Assembly: GCA_944390745.1 (NCBI GenBank)
Contig: CALXQK010000007.1
Location: forward strand, 1-64,000
Length of the DNA: 64,000 nucleotides
Source: an uncultured Duodenibacillus sp.
GTDB lineage: Bacteria > Pseudomonadota > Gammaproteobacteria > Burkholderiales > Burkholderiaceae_F
Direction of reading: 5' to 3'
Part shown: piece by piece, positions 16,318-25,003 of the stretch
How the letters are laid out: every line of letters begins with the position of its first letter
Position numbering within the stretch: position 1 is the first letter of the stretch
The notes under the pieces: model-generated
What the model was told of the DNA's origin: nothing
Database searches by the model: none
The model's input: only the letters and a program-made list of their open reading frames with translations
Position numbers and translations under genes: made by a program

Positions 16318-18153
16318 TTATCCGGAGACAAAGCGCCTGACGATGTCGAGCACCGCCTCTCCGTAGCACTCCAGCCTCTTTTCGCCCATGCCCTGCACCT
16401 GTGCGACGCACGCCATGTCCTGCGGACGGACGCGCGCGATTTCGCGCAGCGTGCTGTCCGGGAAGATGATGTAGGGCGGCACGCCCTGGCGCAGCGCCTC
16501 CTCGCGGCGCCAGCCGCGCAGCAGCTGAAACAGCGGACGGTCCCTCTCGGAGAGCTCGGCCTCGGCGCCCGTCGGGCGCCGGGTTCTGGCGGCGGCATGC
16601 TTGGGCTCCATGGCGACCTCGATGCGCTGTCCGCCCTTGAGAAGGGCCGCCGCCGGGGGCTCGATGGTGAGCGTGTTGTGATAGGCCGCGTCAACGCCCA
16701 CGTCGCCGCAGGCAATCAGCGCGCGCAGCACCCGGTGCCAGGTCGCCTCGTCAAGATCGCGCCCGATGCCGAAGGTGCTCAGCCTGTCATGGCCGCGCGC
16801 TGCGACGGCCTGCGTCTTCTCGCCGCGCAGCACATTGATGATGTGCGCGGCGCCGTAGCCGTGGCCGCTTGCCTTCGTGCAGCGCCACAGGCAGCTCACG
16901 AACTTCTGCGCGGCCTGCGTGGCGTCGATGACCTTCGGCGGATCAAGGCAGTTGTCGCAGTTGCCGCAGAAGTCCCCGGCCTCCTCGTCAAAGTAGCGCA
17001 AAATCGCCTGCCGGCGGCAGTGCGCGGTCTCGGCCAGAGCCACCATGGCGTTGAGCTTGCTGAGAAGCCGCGCCTTGTAGACCGGCTCGCCCGGACTTCT
17101 CTCGATGAAGTAGCGCTGGTTGATGATGTCGGAGGCGCCGTAGGCCATCCAGGCCTCGGCGGGCTCCCCGTCGCGGCCCGCGCGCCCCGTCTCCTGAAAG
17201 TAGTTCTCGATGCTTTTGGGCATGTCAAGGTGCGCCACAAAGCGCACGTCGGGCTTGTCAATGCCCATGCCGAAGGCGATCGTGGCCACCATCACAAGAC
17301 CGTCCTCGCGCAGAAAGCGCTCCTGGCGGCGGCGCCGCTCCTCGCTGTCGAGCCCGGCGTGGTAGGCAAGCGCCGATATTCCCCTTGCGCACAGCTTCTG
17401 CGCCGTGCGCTCGGTCGTCTCGCGCTTGATGCAGTAGACGATGCCCGCCTCGCCCGAATGCTCGGTCTTGATCAGACGCACAAGCGCATCGAGCGCCTCG
17501 GAGTTGCGCCGCTTGCTCACCACCGTATAGCGGATATTGGGACGATCAAAGCTTGCCACGAACATCCGGTGGTTCAAGAGAAGCCGCTCGCAGATCTCGC
17601 TTCGCGTGTTGCGGTCGGCCGTGGCCGTCAGCGCCACGCGCGGGACCTGCGGCCAGCGCTCGCGCAGGATGGAGAGCGCGCCGTACTCGGGGCGAAAGTC
17701 ATGCCCCCACATCGAGACGCAGTGCGCCTCGTCAATGGCAAAAAGCGCTATGTCGAGCCGCTCGAGCAGATCGAGCATCGAGGGCATCACAAGGCGCTCG
17801 GGCGCCACGTACAGCAGCTTGACGCGCCCCTGCCGCAGCGCCTGCCGCACGCTCTGACTCTCCTCGGACGTCTGGGTGGAGTTGAGATAGGCCGCGGCAA
17901 CGCCGAGCTGCCGCAGGGCGCTCACCTGATCGGCCATGAGCGCAATGAGCGGCGAAACCACCACGGCGACCCCGTCGCGCATCAGGGCTGGAATCTGGTA
18001 GCACAGGCTCTTTCCGCCGCCCGTGGGCATCAGCACGAGCGCATCGCGCCCGGATGCAACCGTCTCGATCACTTCCTTCTGGAATCCCCGGAAGGCGTGC
18101 AGGCCGAAGACGGTCTCAAGAATGTGCTGGGCTTTGTCGGCAGTCTCTGACAT
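16318..18153 (-). CDS. recQ: ATP-dependent DNA helicase RecQ
   Basis: RecQ is a 3'-5' superfamily 2 helicase used in RecF-pathway recombination and repair of stalled forks. The 611-residue product shows Walker A MPTGGGKSLCYQIPAL near residue 45, the DEAH box AIDEAHCVSMWGHDFRPEYG, motif VI GRAGRDGEP, the zinc-binding region with CGNCDNC, and a C-terminal HRDC domain. Length matches E. coli RecQ (609 aa). The frame is open another 38 codons upstream, but MSETADKAQHIL at 18153 matches the family start. It is a single gene; the sstT terminator lies just upstream. Confidence 0.95.
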   Translation of the reverse strand: MSETADKAQHILETVFGLHAFRGFQKEVIETVASGRDALVLMPTGGGKSLCYQIPALMRDGVAVVVSPLIALMADQVSALRQLGVAAAYLNSTQTSEESQSVRQALRQGRVKLLYVAPERLVMPSMLDLLERLDIALFAIDEAHCVSMWGHDFRPEYGALSILRERWPQVPRVALTATADRNTRSEICERLLLNHRMFVASFDRPNIRYTVVSKRRNSEALDALVRLIKTEHSGEAGIVYCIKRETTERTAQKLCARGISALAYHAGLDSEERRRRQERFLREDGLVMVATIAFGMGIDKPDVRFVAHLDMPKSIENYFQETGRAGRDGEPAEAWMAYGASDIINQRYFIERSPGEPVYKARLLSKLNAMVALAETAHCRRQAILRYFDEEAGDFCGNCDNCLDPPKVIDATQAAQKFVSCLWRCTKASGHGYGAAHIINVLRGEKTQAVAARGHDRLSTFGIGRDLDEATWHRVLRALIACGDVGVDAAYHNTLTIEPPAAALLKGGQRIEVAMEPKHAAARTRRPTGAEAELSERDRPLFQLLRGWRREEALRQGVPPYIIFPDSTLREIARVRPQDMACVAQVQGMGEKRLECYGEAVLDIVRRFVSG

Positions 18154-18264
18154 GGGCGAAAAGAGCGCGCACCGGCGGCAGGCCGGGCTGGCGGGAAAAA
18201 ACAACCGCGCCATTTTAGAGCACGGCCGCAGGCCTTCCTGCCGGGAAAGGACAGGGGCGTGATG

Positions 18265-18315
18265 CAAAACTCCCGGAGCACGCGGCGCTCGTTTTCAGGC
18301 CGCGTGCTCCGGGAG
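18265..18315 (-). terminator. Intrinsic terminator after sstT
   Basis: A 17-bp perfect stem (18270-18286 with 18299-18315) is followed on the minus strand by four T residues. A second GC-rich hairpin (18320-18327 with 18342-18349) stands just before it in the same transcript. Confidence 0.8.
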
Positions 18316-18369
18316 CGGGGCCCGGGGAGCGCGCGTGCGCGCCCCGGGCGATGGTGCATTGGTCCCTGG

Positions 18370-19638
18370 TCAGGACTTCTCGGCCATTTTGCGCGCGGCC
18401 TCCTCCTCAAGGCGCTGGGCGCGCATGCAGGCCGCGGCGGTAAAGAGCGCATCCGAGGAGCTGTTGAGGGCCGTTTCGGTCGAGTCCTGCAGCACGCCGA
18501 TGATGAAGCCCACGGCAACCACCTGCATGGCGGTCGAGTTGTCGATGCCGAAAAGCGAGCAGGCAAGCGGAATGAGCATGAGCGAGCCGCCCGGAACGCC
18601 GGCCGCGCCGCAGGCGCAGAGGCTTGCGACCACGCTCAGCAGGATTGCCGTCGGAATGTCCACCGTGATGCCGAGCGAGAAGGCCGCCGACAGCGACAGC
18701 ACGGTGATCGTGATCGCCGCACCGGCCATGTTGATGGTCGCGCCGAGCGGAATCGAGATGCTGTAGGTGCCTTCATCGAGGTTGAGCTTGCGGCAGATGT
18801 TAATGTTCACCGGAATGTTGGCCGCCGACGAACGCGTAAAGAAGGCCGTCACGCCCGACTCGCGCAGCATCATGAACACGAGCGGATAGGGATTGCGGCG
18901 GATGCAGAACCAGACGATGATGGGGTTGACCACGAGCGCCACGAAGAACATGCTGCCCAGAAGGAGCACCAGCAGCTGCACATAGCCCACCAGGGCGCTG
19001 AAGCCCTCGGTTGCAAACGTGTTGGCCACCAGGCCGAAGATGCCCACCGGGGCGCAGCGGATCACGGCGCGCACGATGAGCTCAACCCCGTCGGAGAGGT
19101 CGTTGATCACCTGGCGGGTGTGGTTGGAGGCCTTGCGAAGGGCAAACCCAAGGCCGATCGCCCAGGCAAGGATGCCGACGTAGTTGGCGTTGGCAAGCGC
19201 ATTGACGGGATTGTCCACCACGCTCACGAGCAGGTTGCGCAGCACCTCCACGATGCCGCCCGGGGTGCTCACCTGCTGGGCGCTCTGCGCAAACTCAATC
19301 TGCACGGGGAAGGCGAAGCTTGCCAGCACGGCGGTGCAGGCCGCCGCAAAGGTGCCGATCAGATAGATCAGCAGAATCGGGCGCATGTGCGTCTGCGTGC
19401 CGATGTTCTGGTTGGCGATGGCTGCAGACACGAGCACGAGCACGAGAACGGGCGCCACAGCCTTCAGGGCCGAGACGAAGATCGTCCCGAGAAAGCCGCA
19501 GATGACGGCAAACGAAGGCGAGGCGAGCGCCACGATGATGCCCAGAACCAGGCCGATGATGATTTGCTTGACGAGCGAACCGCCCAGAATGAAGGGCATG
19601 GCGCGGCGCAGCAGGGTGCGACGTTCATTTGCCGACAT
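18370..19638 (-). CDS. sstT: Na+/serine-threonine symporter SstT
   Basis: The 422-residue inner-membrane protein belongs to the dicarboxylate/amino acid:cation symporter family. [19 protein letters not shown] near the N-terminus, [14 protein letters not shown] and the re-entrant loop segments ([42 protein letters not shown]) closely resemble SstT. It imports serine and threonine with sodium, a plausible main carbon and nitrogen supply for an asaccharolytic bacterium. The ATG at 19638 has GGGAGAA five bases upstream. The 5' untranslated region carries a long hairpin, and a strong terminator follows, so it is a monocistronic gene. Confidence 0.92.
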   Translation of the reverse strand: MSANERRTLLRRAMPFILGGSLVKQIIIGLVLGIIVALASPSFAVICGFLGTIFVSALKAVAPVLVLVLVSAAIANQNIGTQTHMRPILLIYLIGTFAAACTAVLASFAFPVQIEFAQSAQQVSTPGGIVEVLRNLLVSVVDNPVNALANANYVGILAWAIGLGFALRKASNHTRQVINDLSDGVELIVRAVIRCAPVGIFGLVANTFATEGFSALVGYVQLLVLLLGSMFFVALVVNPIIVWFCIRRNPYPLVFMMLRESGVTAFFTRSSAANIPVNINICRKLNLDEGTYSISIPLGATINMAGAAITITVLSLSAAFSLGITVDIPTAILLSVVASLCACGAAGVPGGSLMLIPLACSLFGIDNSTAMQVVAVGFIIGVLQDSTETALNSSSDALFTAAACMRAQRLEEEAARKMAEKS

Positions 19639-19677
19639 AGACTTCTCCCTTTTCTTTTAGACCCGGCCGGCGACAAT

Positions 19678-19721
19678 CCCTTGCGAGCGGCATGCGCGCA
19701 CGCGCGCGCATGCGCCAAGGG
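19678..19721 (-). promoter_or_regulatory. Long hairpin in the sstT leader
   Basis: A 10-bp perfect inner stem (19690-19699 with 19704-19713, 4-base loop) is extended by a 6-bp outer stem (19678-19683 with 19716-19721). It starts 40 bases upstream of the sstT start codon and has no T tract on either strand, so it is not a simple terminator. It could be a leader-RNA structure or a cruciform; function unknown. Confidence 0.4.
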
Positions 19722-19832
19722 CGCCGACAATATTGCATCAGCCTACCTGTTTGTGATGCGGTCCGCAATTATCGCCTACCCGTCGGTCAACCAAACTAGG
19801 AGAATCTGCCTAAAGGCGTCCTGCGGCCCCTC

Positions 19833-20603
19833 CTAGGCCGCCTCCGCCGCCGGCTTTCGGGCGGTCACCACAAAGTCAAACACGAGCTTGTCCTGCGTTT
19901 CAGGATCGGTGATGAAGGTGCGCGGGCTGGTCTCGACGTCAACAGCGCCAAGCTCCATGAGCGCCTGCGCATCCCACTCGGGGCGCGCCATTCGTCCGAG
20001 CGGAAGATCGCGGGCGATGGCGTCGATGGTCGAGGTCGAGACGCCGAGCAGCACATGCCGGTCGGTTGCCACGGGCGTGCGCCGGGCGCGCGCATAGGCC
20101 GCGTCGAAATAGTGCCGGTAGTGGTTGCCGTCAAAGATCACAAGGCGCCCTCCGGGAACGAGCACGCGCAGCCACTCGGCAAGAGCCTCGCGCGGGTGCG
20201 CCAGGTTCCAGAGCACGTTGCGCGAGCACGCCAGGTCAAACGTCGCATCGGCAAAGGGCAGCTGCTCGCTGTCGGCAAGAACCGTCTCAACCTCAACGCC
20301 CTCGGCCCCGGCGCGCCGGCGCGTCTTCTCGAGCATGCCGCTGCTGATGTCAAGCGCCGTCACCCGCGCGCCGCGCCGGGCAAGGCTGCAGGCAAAAAAT
20401 CCCGGCCCGCAGCCGATGTCGAGCACGCGCCGGCCGACGGCATCCCCCAGGTACGGCGCGTAGCGCTCAAAGACGCCCTCGGCCTGTTCCTGCCGCACCT
20501 GCTCGTCGTAGCCCTCCGAGCGCAAGGTCCAGTAGTCGGAAACCGCCTCAAGCCGTGCGTCGCCTGCGGCAGTCGTCCTGTCATCATCCTTGCTGCTGTG
20601 CAC
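19833..20603 (-). CDS. Class I SAM-dependent methyltransferase
   Basis: The 256-residue soluble protein has the SAM-binding motif I VLDIGCGPGFFACSLA near residue 60, motif II ALDISSGMLEKTR, and LVPGGRLVIFDGNHY after the core, all of the Methyltransf_11/25 type. The N-terminal YWTLRSEGYDEQVRQEQ is typical of a group of small-molecule methyltransferases of unknown substrate. The start codon is GTG with GGAGG seven bases upstream. It lies 38 bases downstream of tamB in the same orientation and may be the last gene of the tamA-tamB transcript. Confidence 0.8.
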   Translation of the reverse strand: MHSSKDDDRTTAAGDARLEAVSDYWTLRSEGYDEQVRQEQAEGVFERYAPYLGDAVGRRVLDIGCGPGFFACSLARRGARVTALDISSGMLEKTRRRAGAEGVEVETVLADSEQLPFADATFDLACSRNVLWNLAHPREALAEWLRVLVPGGRLVIFDGNHYRHYFDAAYARARRTPVATDRHVLLGVSTSTIDAIARDLPLGRMARPEWDAQALMELGAVDVETSPRTFITDPETQDKLVFDFVVTARKPAAEAA

Positions 20604-20641
20604 GAAGAATCCTCCCTAAAAAAACAATTCCACCCCCGCGC

Positions 20642-23600
20642 TCAGAACTCAAAGGCATAAAGCAGGTCGAGCGCCTGGTCAACGCCGCTGACAGCCTCCA
20701 CGTACAGCCTCGGGATGACGCGGTAGCGCAGCGTCAGGGTGGCGAGTGAATCAAAGATCCCCACGCCGTACTTGACCTTCAGGCCCGGCAGCACGTAGCC
20801 GGAGACCACAAGCTGCGAGCTGTCGCCCACGCCCTCGGTGTCAAGCCCGAGACCGCTGATGCCCACGGCGTCGCCGAGCGACTCGAAGACCTGGCTGCCC
20901 TGGCTCAGGCCGAGATTGATGAGCGCCGAGGTGATCATCGTGTTGTCCGAGTCGCCCGAGGGATCAAGCCCCTCGCCGCGCAGCAGGTAGCTGAGCGCCT
21001 CGGTCTCGGACTTTTCCGGATCAGTAAAGATTGAGACCTGCGGGTAGTTTGCCGTGCCCTGCACCCGCACGCCCGCGACGACGTCGTCGGCCGTGCGCTC
21101 GGGATTGCGGACGGCCTCAAGGTCGAGCGTCGGATTGGCCGCCTCGCCCGTGAACTGGAACACGCCGCGGCGCACGATCAAATCCTGTCCGTAGGCCTTG
21201 AAGCGGCCGTTGGGCACCGAGATCTGCCCGGTCAGGCCGAGCGCGCCCTTGTCCTGGATGACGTGCAGCCGTCCCGTGAGACGCGCCTTGAGCCCCATGG
21301 CCTCCACGCGCACGTCGTCGCCGATGTTCACAAAAAGGTTGCTCTCCACCGGAATGGCGTTGGAGCGGTCCTTCTTTTTCGGCCTTGGACGATCGGTGCG
21401 CACCACGTCCGGGGAGACGTCCACGGCCGAGGCGGGCAGCTCGGTCACAGCCACCCGCGCCCAGGGCATCTCGATGACCCCGTCGAGCCGGATGAGCTGC
21501 GAGCTTGCCTCGCAGCGCACGTCCGTCGAGAGATCGATCTCAATTTCGGGCGGCATCACCAGACGCAGGTTCTTCGTTCTGGCGTTGATGACGGCGCGCC
21601 CCTCGCTGAGCGTGCGCCAGTCGGCCTCGCCGGAGAACTGCACCTCGCCCCTGGGCGTGCGCAGCTCGCCGGAAAGCGTCGAGCTGCTGCCCGAAAAGCG
21701 CACGTTCATGTCGCTTGCAAGCATCTCAAAGGGCATCTTGGTCGAGTCAAGCCTTGCACCCTCAATGCCCGCAGTCCCGTAGACAAGGGGCTCGTCCACA
21801 TTGCCCGCAAAGCGCAGGTCGCCGTAGAGCCTGCCCTCGGCCGCCTCGCCCGGGGACAGAAACGAGTTCACGATCGTCGCATCCAGCTCGCGCATCCTGA
21901 GGTTTCCGTCGAGCGCGCGCTCGCCGAAGATGTCGCGCACCTTGAGCGCCCCCTCAATGTCGCCGTTGTCGGCGATGTCGATTCTCCAGCCGGCCTCGAC
22001 CGCGTCGCTCGTGTTGCGCATCGTGACCGAGAGCGCATCAAACCCGAGCTTGAAGTCATCGAGCGCCATCCGGTAGGTGGTGCTGATGTTCTGCGCCGTC
22101 ACCTGGAGCGTCCCGCGGGGCAGGTCCGCCATTGCGGCCGGGACGGTGAAGTCCGCCCGGGCCTTGATGATGCCCTGCGCGTCAAGGTTTCCCGGGAAGT
22201 ACGTCTTGATGAAGGAAAGATCAAACTTTTCGAGCGTCACCGAAAGGGGCGTGTCCGAGGCCCCCGAAAGGTCGTAGCTGACGGCCTTTGCAAGGCACGC
22301 CCGGGCCTGCGGGTGCGTCAGGCACCCCGTGCCGACGGAAAGACGCCCGCTCTGCCCGGAGAGTTCGAGCCTGACGGGCTTTTCAAGCTTCACCGTTCCG
22401 TAGTTCGTGCGCACGCTCAAGGCGGCGAAGGACCCCGTCCAGTTGTTGAAGAGCCGCCGGTAGGCGCCCGTCATCCGCAGATCCACCGACGCGGGACTGC
22501 CCTCGGCCTTCACCGTGAGCTCATGGCGCCACTCCGAGCCCTTGAGCGTCACGGAGGCGTTCTTGATCTGCGCGCCCGTGGTCTGCAGGTCCGTGAGGGT
22601 GAGCTTCACCTCGCCCGAGACCGTGGCCTGCGAGCGCACGCGGCCGCTGATGCGGCCGCTTTTGAGCGTCGTTCCAAGGTAGCCGATGTCGCGGGCGGTG
22701 ATGTCGATGTTCATCACCGGCAGCTCGGTCGTGCCCGCGATGTCGAAGTGTCCGCGAATCGAGCCCTTGAGATTGGGATCGACGAGCGCAAAGTCAGGCG
22801 CGTCGATGTCGGCCTTGAGGCTGAGCTCCGGAATATCCGCGGCCACGTTGATGCGGCCTGCAACGTCAAAGGTGTTGCGTCCGACCGAGAAATTGAGCCC
22901 CGGGGTCTGGACCACGCCGTTGCCGCGGGTTTCAAAGCTGCCGGTGAGCGCCAGCAACTCGCCGCGCATTTCTCCCAGAATCGTCAGATCCTGCAGGCTG
23001 GCGTACCAGGCGCCGTTTTTCTGCACGCCCCAGGCCGCGAAGCTGCCCGAGGCCGTCAGGGGAGTCTCGGGCAGAATCTCGCGCGTGTGCACATCGCTCA
23101 GGGAGAGCATCGCGGAAAACCGCGGCTCGGCCGCCCAGTCGGCTCCGCCCGAGATGTCGATGCGCCCGGCGTTGGAGTCGATGAAAAGTTCGTTGACATG
23201 CGCCTTGACCTCGGTGCCGCGCCCCTTCATCGAGAACTGCGCCCGCAGCATGCGCCGCTCGCCCATCGCGCGATAGGCGTTTGCCGCGGCTGAAAACTGG
23301 TAGTCCACCGCGCGCCCCTGAAGGTCGAAGACGAAGTTCTTCAAAAGAACCCCCGAGGCGTACACCCAGGGCGCGCGCATCTTGACCTCCAGGGGAAGCC
23401 CCGTCTCGGCGGGCCTTGCTCGCAGCTCAAAGGAGGCCGTCTCAACGCCCGGAATGTTGTCCGTGGCGCCGCGAACGACGACGGTCTCGGCAAGCGCTCC
23501 CTCGGCCTGGACATTGAGCGCCACGATCACGGGCGGGCGCGGAATGGTTTTGACGAGCATGCCGCGGGCCATGTTGCGCCAGGCCTGCACGCGCTGCTTG

Positions 23601-25003
23601 AATCGCAACGCCGCCGCCTGACGGGCTTCAAGCCTGCGGCGGCGCTCCTGCGCGGCCTGCTCCTTTTTTTCGGCGGCGGTTCTGGCCGCACGCTCTGCCG
23701 CCGCACGCTGCGCCAGGGCCTGCGGCAGGGTGCCCGCAGCCTTTGCCGCCTCAATGCGCCGGGCGCGGCGCTCGGCCACGGCCTGGCGGCGCGCCTGCGT
23801 CGCCTCATTGAGGCGCTCGAAGAACTTGGCGCGCTCCTCGGACGAGGCCTCGACCTCAATGGGCTCGGGCGCATATCCCGTAGGAATCGCCTCGCGCGGC
23901 AGCTCGGCCGAGACGACGGCCGCAAGCCTGAGCTCGTGGCGCGCATCAAGCCCGACGCTCAGATCGCCCACGGCGGCAATGTTCATCATGCGCACGGAAA
24001 AGTCGTCAATCTTTGCCGTTCCGTCCTTGATGAGAAACGAAAAGGCCGCGTGATCGATCACCTGGTCGCCCGGGGCGTCCGACTTTTCTGCGGCTGCCGC
24101 CGCCCCGGCCGTCTGCGCCGGGCCTGCAGCCGGGACCGCCCCTGCGTCGCCGGCCGCCGTCTGAACCGCAGCAGCGGCTCTCACCGCGGGCGCGCCTGGC
24201 GCAGCGGCCCCGGATGATTCCGTCTTCTTCTCCCGCGCCTGCTGCGCGGCGTCCTTTTCCCCGGGCTCGCCCTTGATCGTGAAGCGATCGAGCTCAAAAC
24301 TCTTGAGCGTGACGTCCACGGGCATGCTGACGGCAGGAATGGCCGGGAGCACCGGCGCAGCGAACGTGCGCGTGAGCACGGCGCCGAGCGGCTCGCTCGA
24401 GGGCGCCGAGGGCGCGGGCTTGAAGCTGCTCTGCGAGAGCGTCATGCGCTCGACGGCCACCTGGTCCCGGCGCCAGAGCGCGTCGGTTGAGAAGCGGCCG
24501 ATGAAAATCTCATTGCCGTCAATGTCGGCCCTGACGTTGGCAAGCTCAAGCGCCTTGACTCGCACGGGAAGCGGAGCCCTGAGCCGCGAGGCGGCCCCTG
24601 CGCCGGCTGTCGTCGTCTCAGTCGCTGCAGACGGCGCTGACGGCGCCGCCTCGCCGCCGGCGGCCGGACTTGAACTTTGCACCGAGACCGCCGCGTCGCT
24701 CAGGCGCACGCTGTTGAGGGTGATGCGGCCGGACAGCAGCTCGGAAAAGCTCAGATCCCAGGCGAAGTCGCCCTTGAACGAAATGCCGGCGTCGGCATAC
24801 TCCACGCCGCGGGCGCGCAGGTGCAGCAGCGTGCCGGAAAATTCCTGCGCGCGAAACCCCGGGAGCGCGCGCTCGAGCCCGGCGTGCAGCGCCCTGATGC
24901 CGACCTCGGTTGCGGTGAAAAAGGCAAGCGCCCCGGCGACCAGGCAGAAGATGCCTGCAGCCGCGGCCGCGCCGATTTTCAAACCCTTCAATGCGCGCTT
25001 CAT
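20642..25003 (-). CDS. tamB: Translocation and assembly module inner-membrane protein TamB
   Basis: This is a 1453-residue AsmA-like giant protein that spans the periplasm from an N-terminal membrane anchor (residues about 9-30) to the outer-membrane partner TamA. It helps insert some outer-membrane proteins and moves phospholipid between membranes. The body is a long beta-helix-like repeat region; the C-terminal TamB domain includes YLLRGEGLDPSGDS, SALINLGLSQGSQVFESLGD and ends LDLLYAFEF with a terminal Phe. Two odd segments interrupt the N-terminal third: an Ala-rich stretch (about 254-313) and a highly charged Arg/Ala/Glu segment (about 389-486) that looks like a coiled coil. The start overlaps the tamA stop by 4 bases (ATGA), implying translational coupling. 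Confidence 0.92.
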   Translation of the reverse strand: MKRALKGLKIGAAAAAGIFCLVAGALAFFTATEVGIRALHAGLERALPGFRAQEFSGTLLHLRARGVEYADAGISFKGDFAWDLSFSELLSGRITLNSVRLSDAAVSVQSSSPAAGGEAAPSAPSAATETTTAGAGAASRLRAPLPVRVKALELANVRADIDGNEIFIGRFSTDALWRRDQVAVERMTLSQSSFKPAPSAPSSEPLGAVLTRTFAAPVLPAIPAVSMPVDVTLKSFELDRFTIKGEPGEKDAAQQAREKKTESSGAAAPGAPAVRAAAAVQTAAGDAGAVPAAGPAQTAGAAAAAEKSDAPGDQVIDHAAFSFLIKDGTAKIDDFSVRMMNIAAVGDLSVGLDARHELRLAAVVSAELPREAIPTGYAPEPIEVEASSEERAKFFERLNEATQARRQAVAERRARRIEAAKAAGTLPQALAQRAAAERAARTAAEKKEQAAQERRRRLEARQAAALRFKQRVQAWRNMARGMLVKTIPRPPVIVALNVQAEGALAETVVVRGATDNIPGVETASFELRARPAETGLPLEVKMRAPWVYASGVLLKNFVFDLQGRAVDYQFSAAANAYRAMGERRMLRAQFSMKGRGTEVKAHVNELFIDSNAGRIDISGGADWAAEPRFSAMLSLSDVHTREILPETPLTASGSFAAWGVQKNGAWYASLQDLTILGEMRGELLALTGSFETRGNGVVQTPGLNFSVGRNTFDVAGRINVAADIPELSLKADIDAPDFALVDPNLKGSIRGHFDIAGTTELPVMNIDITARDIGYLGTTLKSGRISGRVRSQATVSGEVKLTLTDLQTTGAQIKNASVTLKGSEWRHELTVKAEGSPASVDLRMTGAYRRLFNNWTGSFAALSVRTNYGTVKLEKPVRLELSGQSGRLSVGTGCLTHPQARACLAKAVSYDLSGASDTPLSVTLEKFDLSFIKTYFPGNLDAQGIIKARADFTVPAAMADLPRGTLQVTAQNISTTYRMALDDFKLGFDALSVTMRNTSDAVEAGWRIDIADNGDIEGALKVRDIFGERALDGNLRMRELDATIVNSFLSPGEAAEGRLYGDLRFAGNVDEPLVYGTAGIEGARLDSTKMPFEMLASDMNVRFSGSSSTLSGELRTPRGEVQFSGEADWRTLSEGRAVINARTKNLRLVMPPEIEIDLSTDVRCEASSQLIRLDGVIEMPWARVAVTELPASAVDVSPDVVRTDRPRPKKKDRSNAIPVESNLFVNIGDDVRVEAMGLKARLTGRLHVIQDKGALGLTGQISVPNGRFKAYGQDLIVRRGVFQFTGEAANPTLDLEAVRNPERTADDVVAGVRVQGTANYPQVSIFTDPEKSETEALSYLLRGEGLDPSGDSDNTMITSALINLGLSQGSQVFESLGDAVGISGLGLDTEGVGDSSQLVVSGYVLPGLKVKYGVGIFDSLATLTLRYRVIPRLYVEAVSGVDQALDLLYAFEF

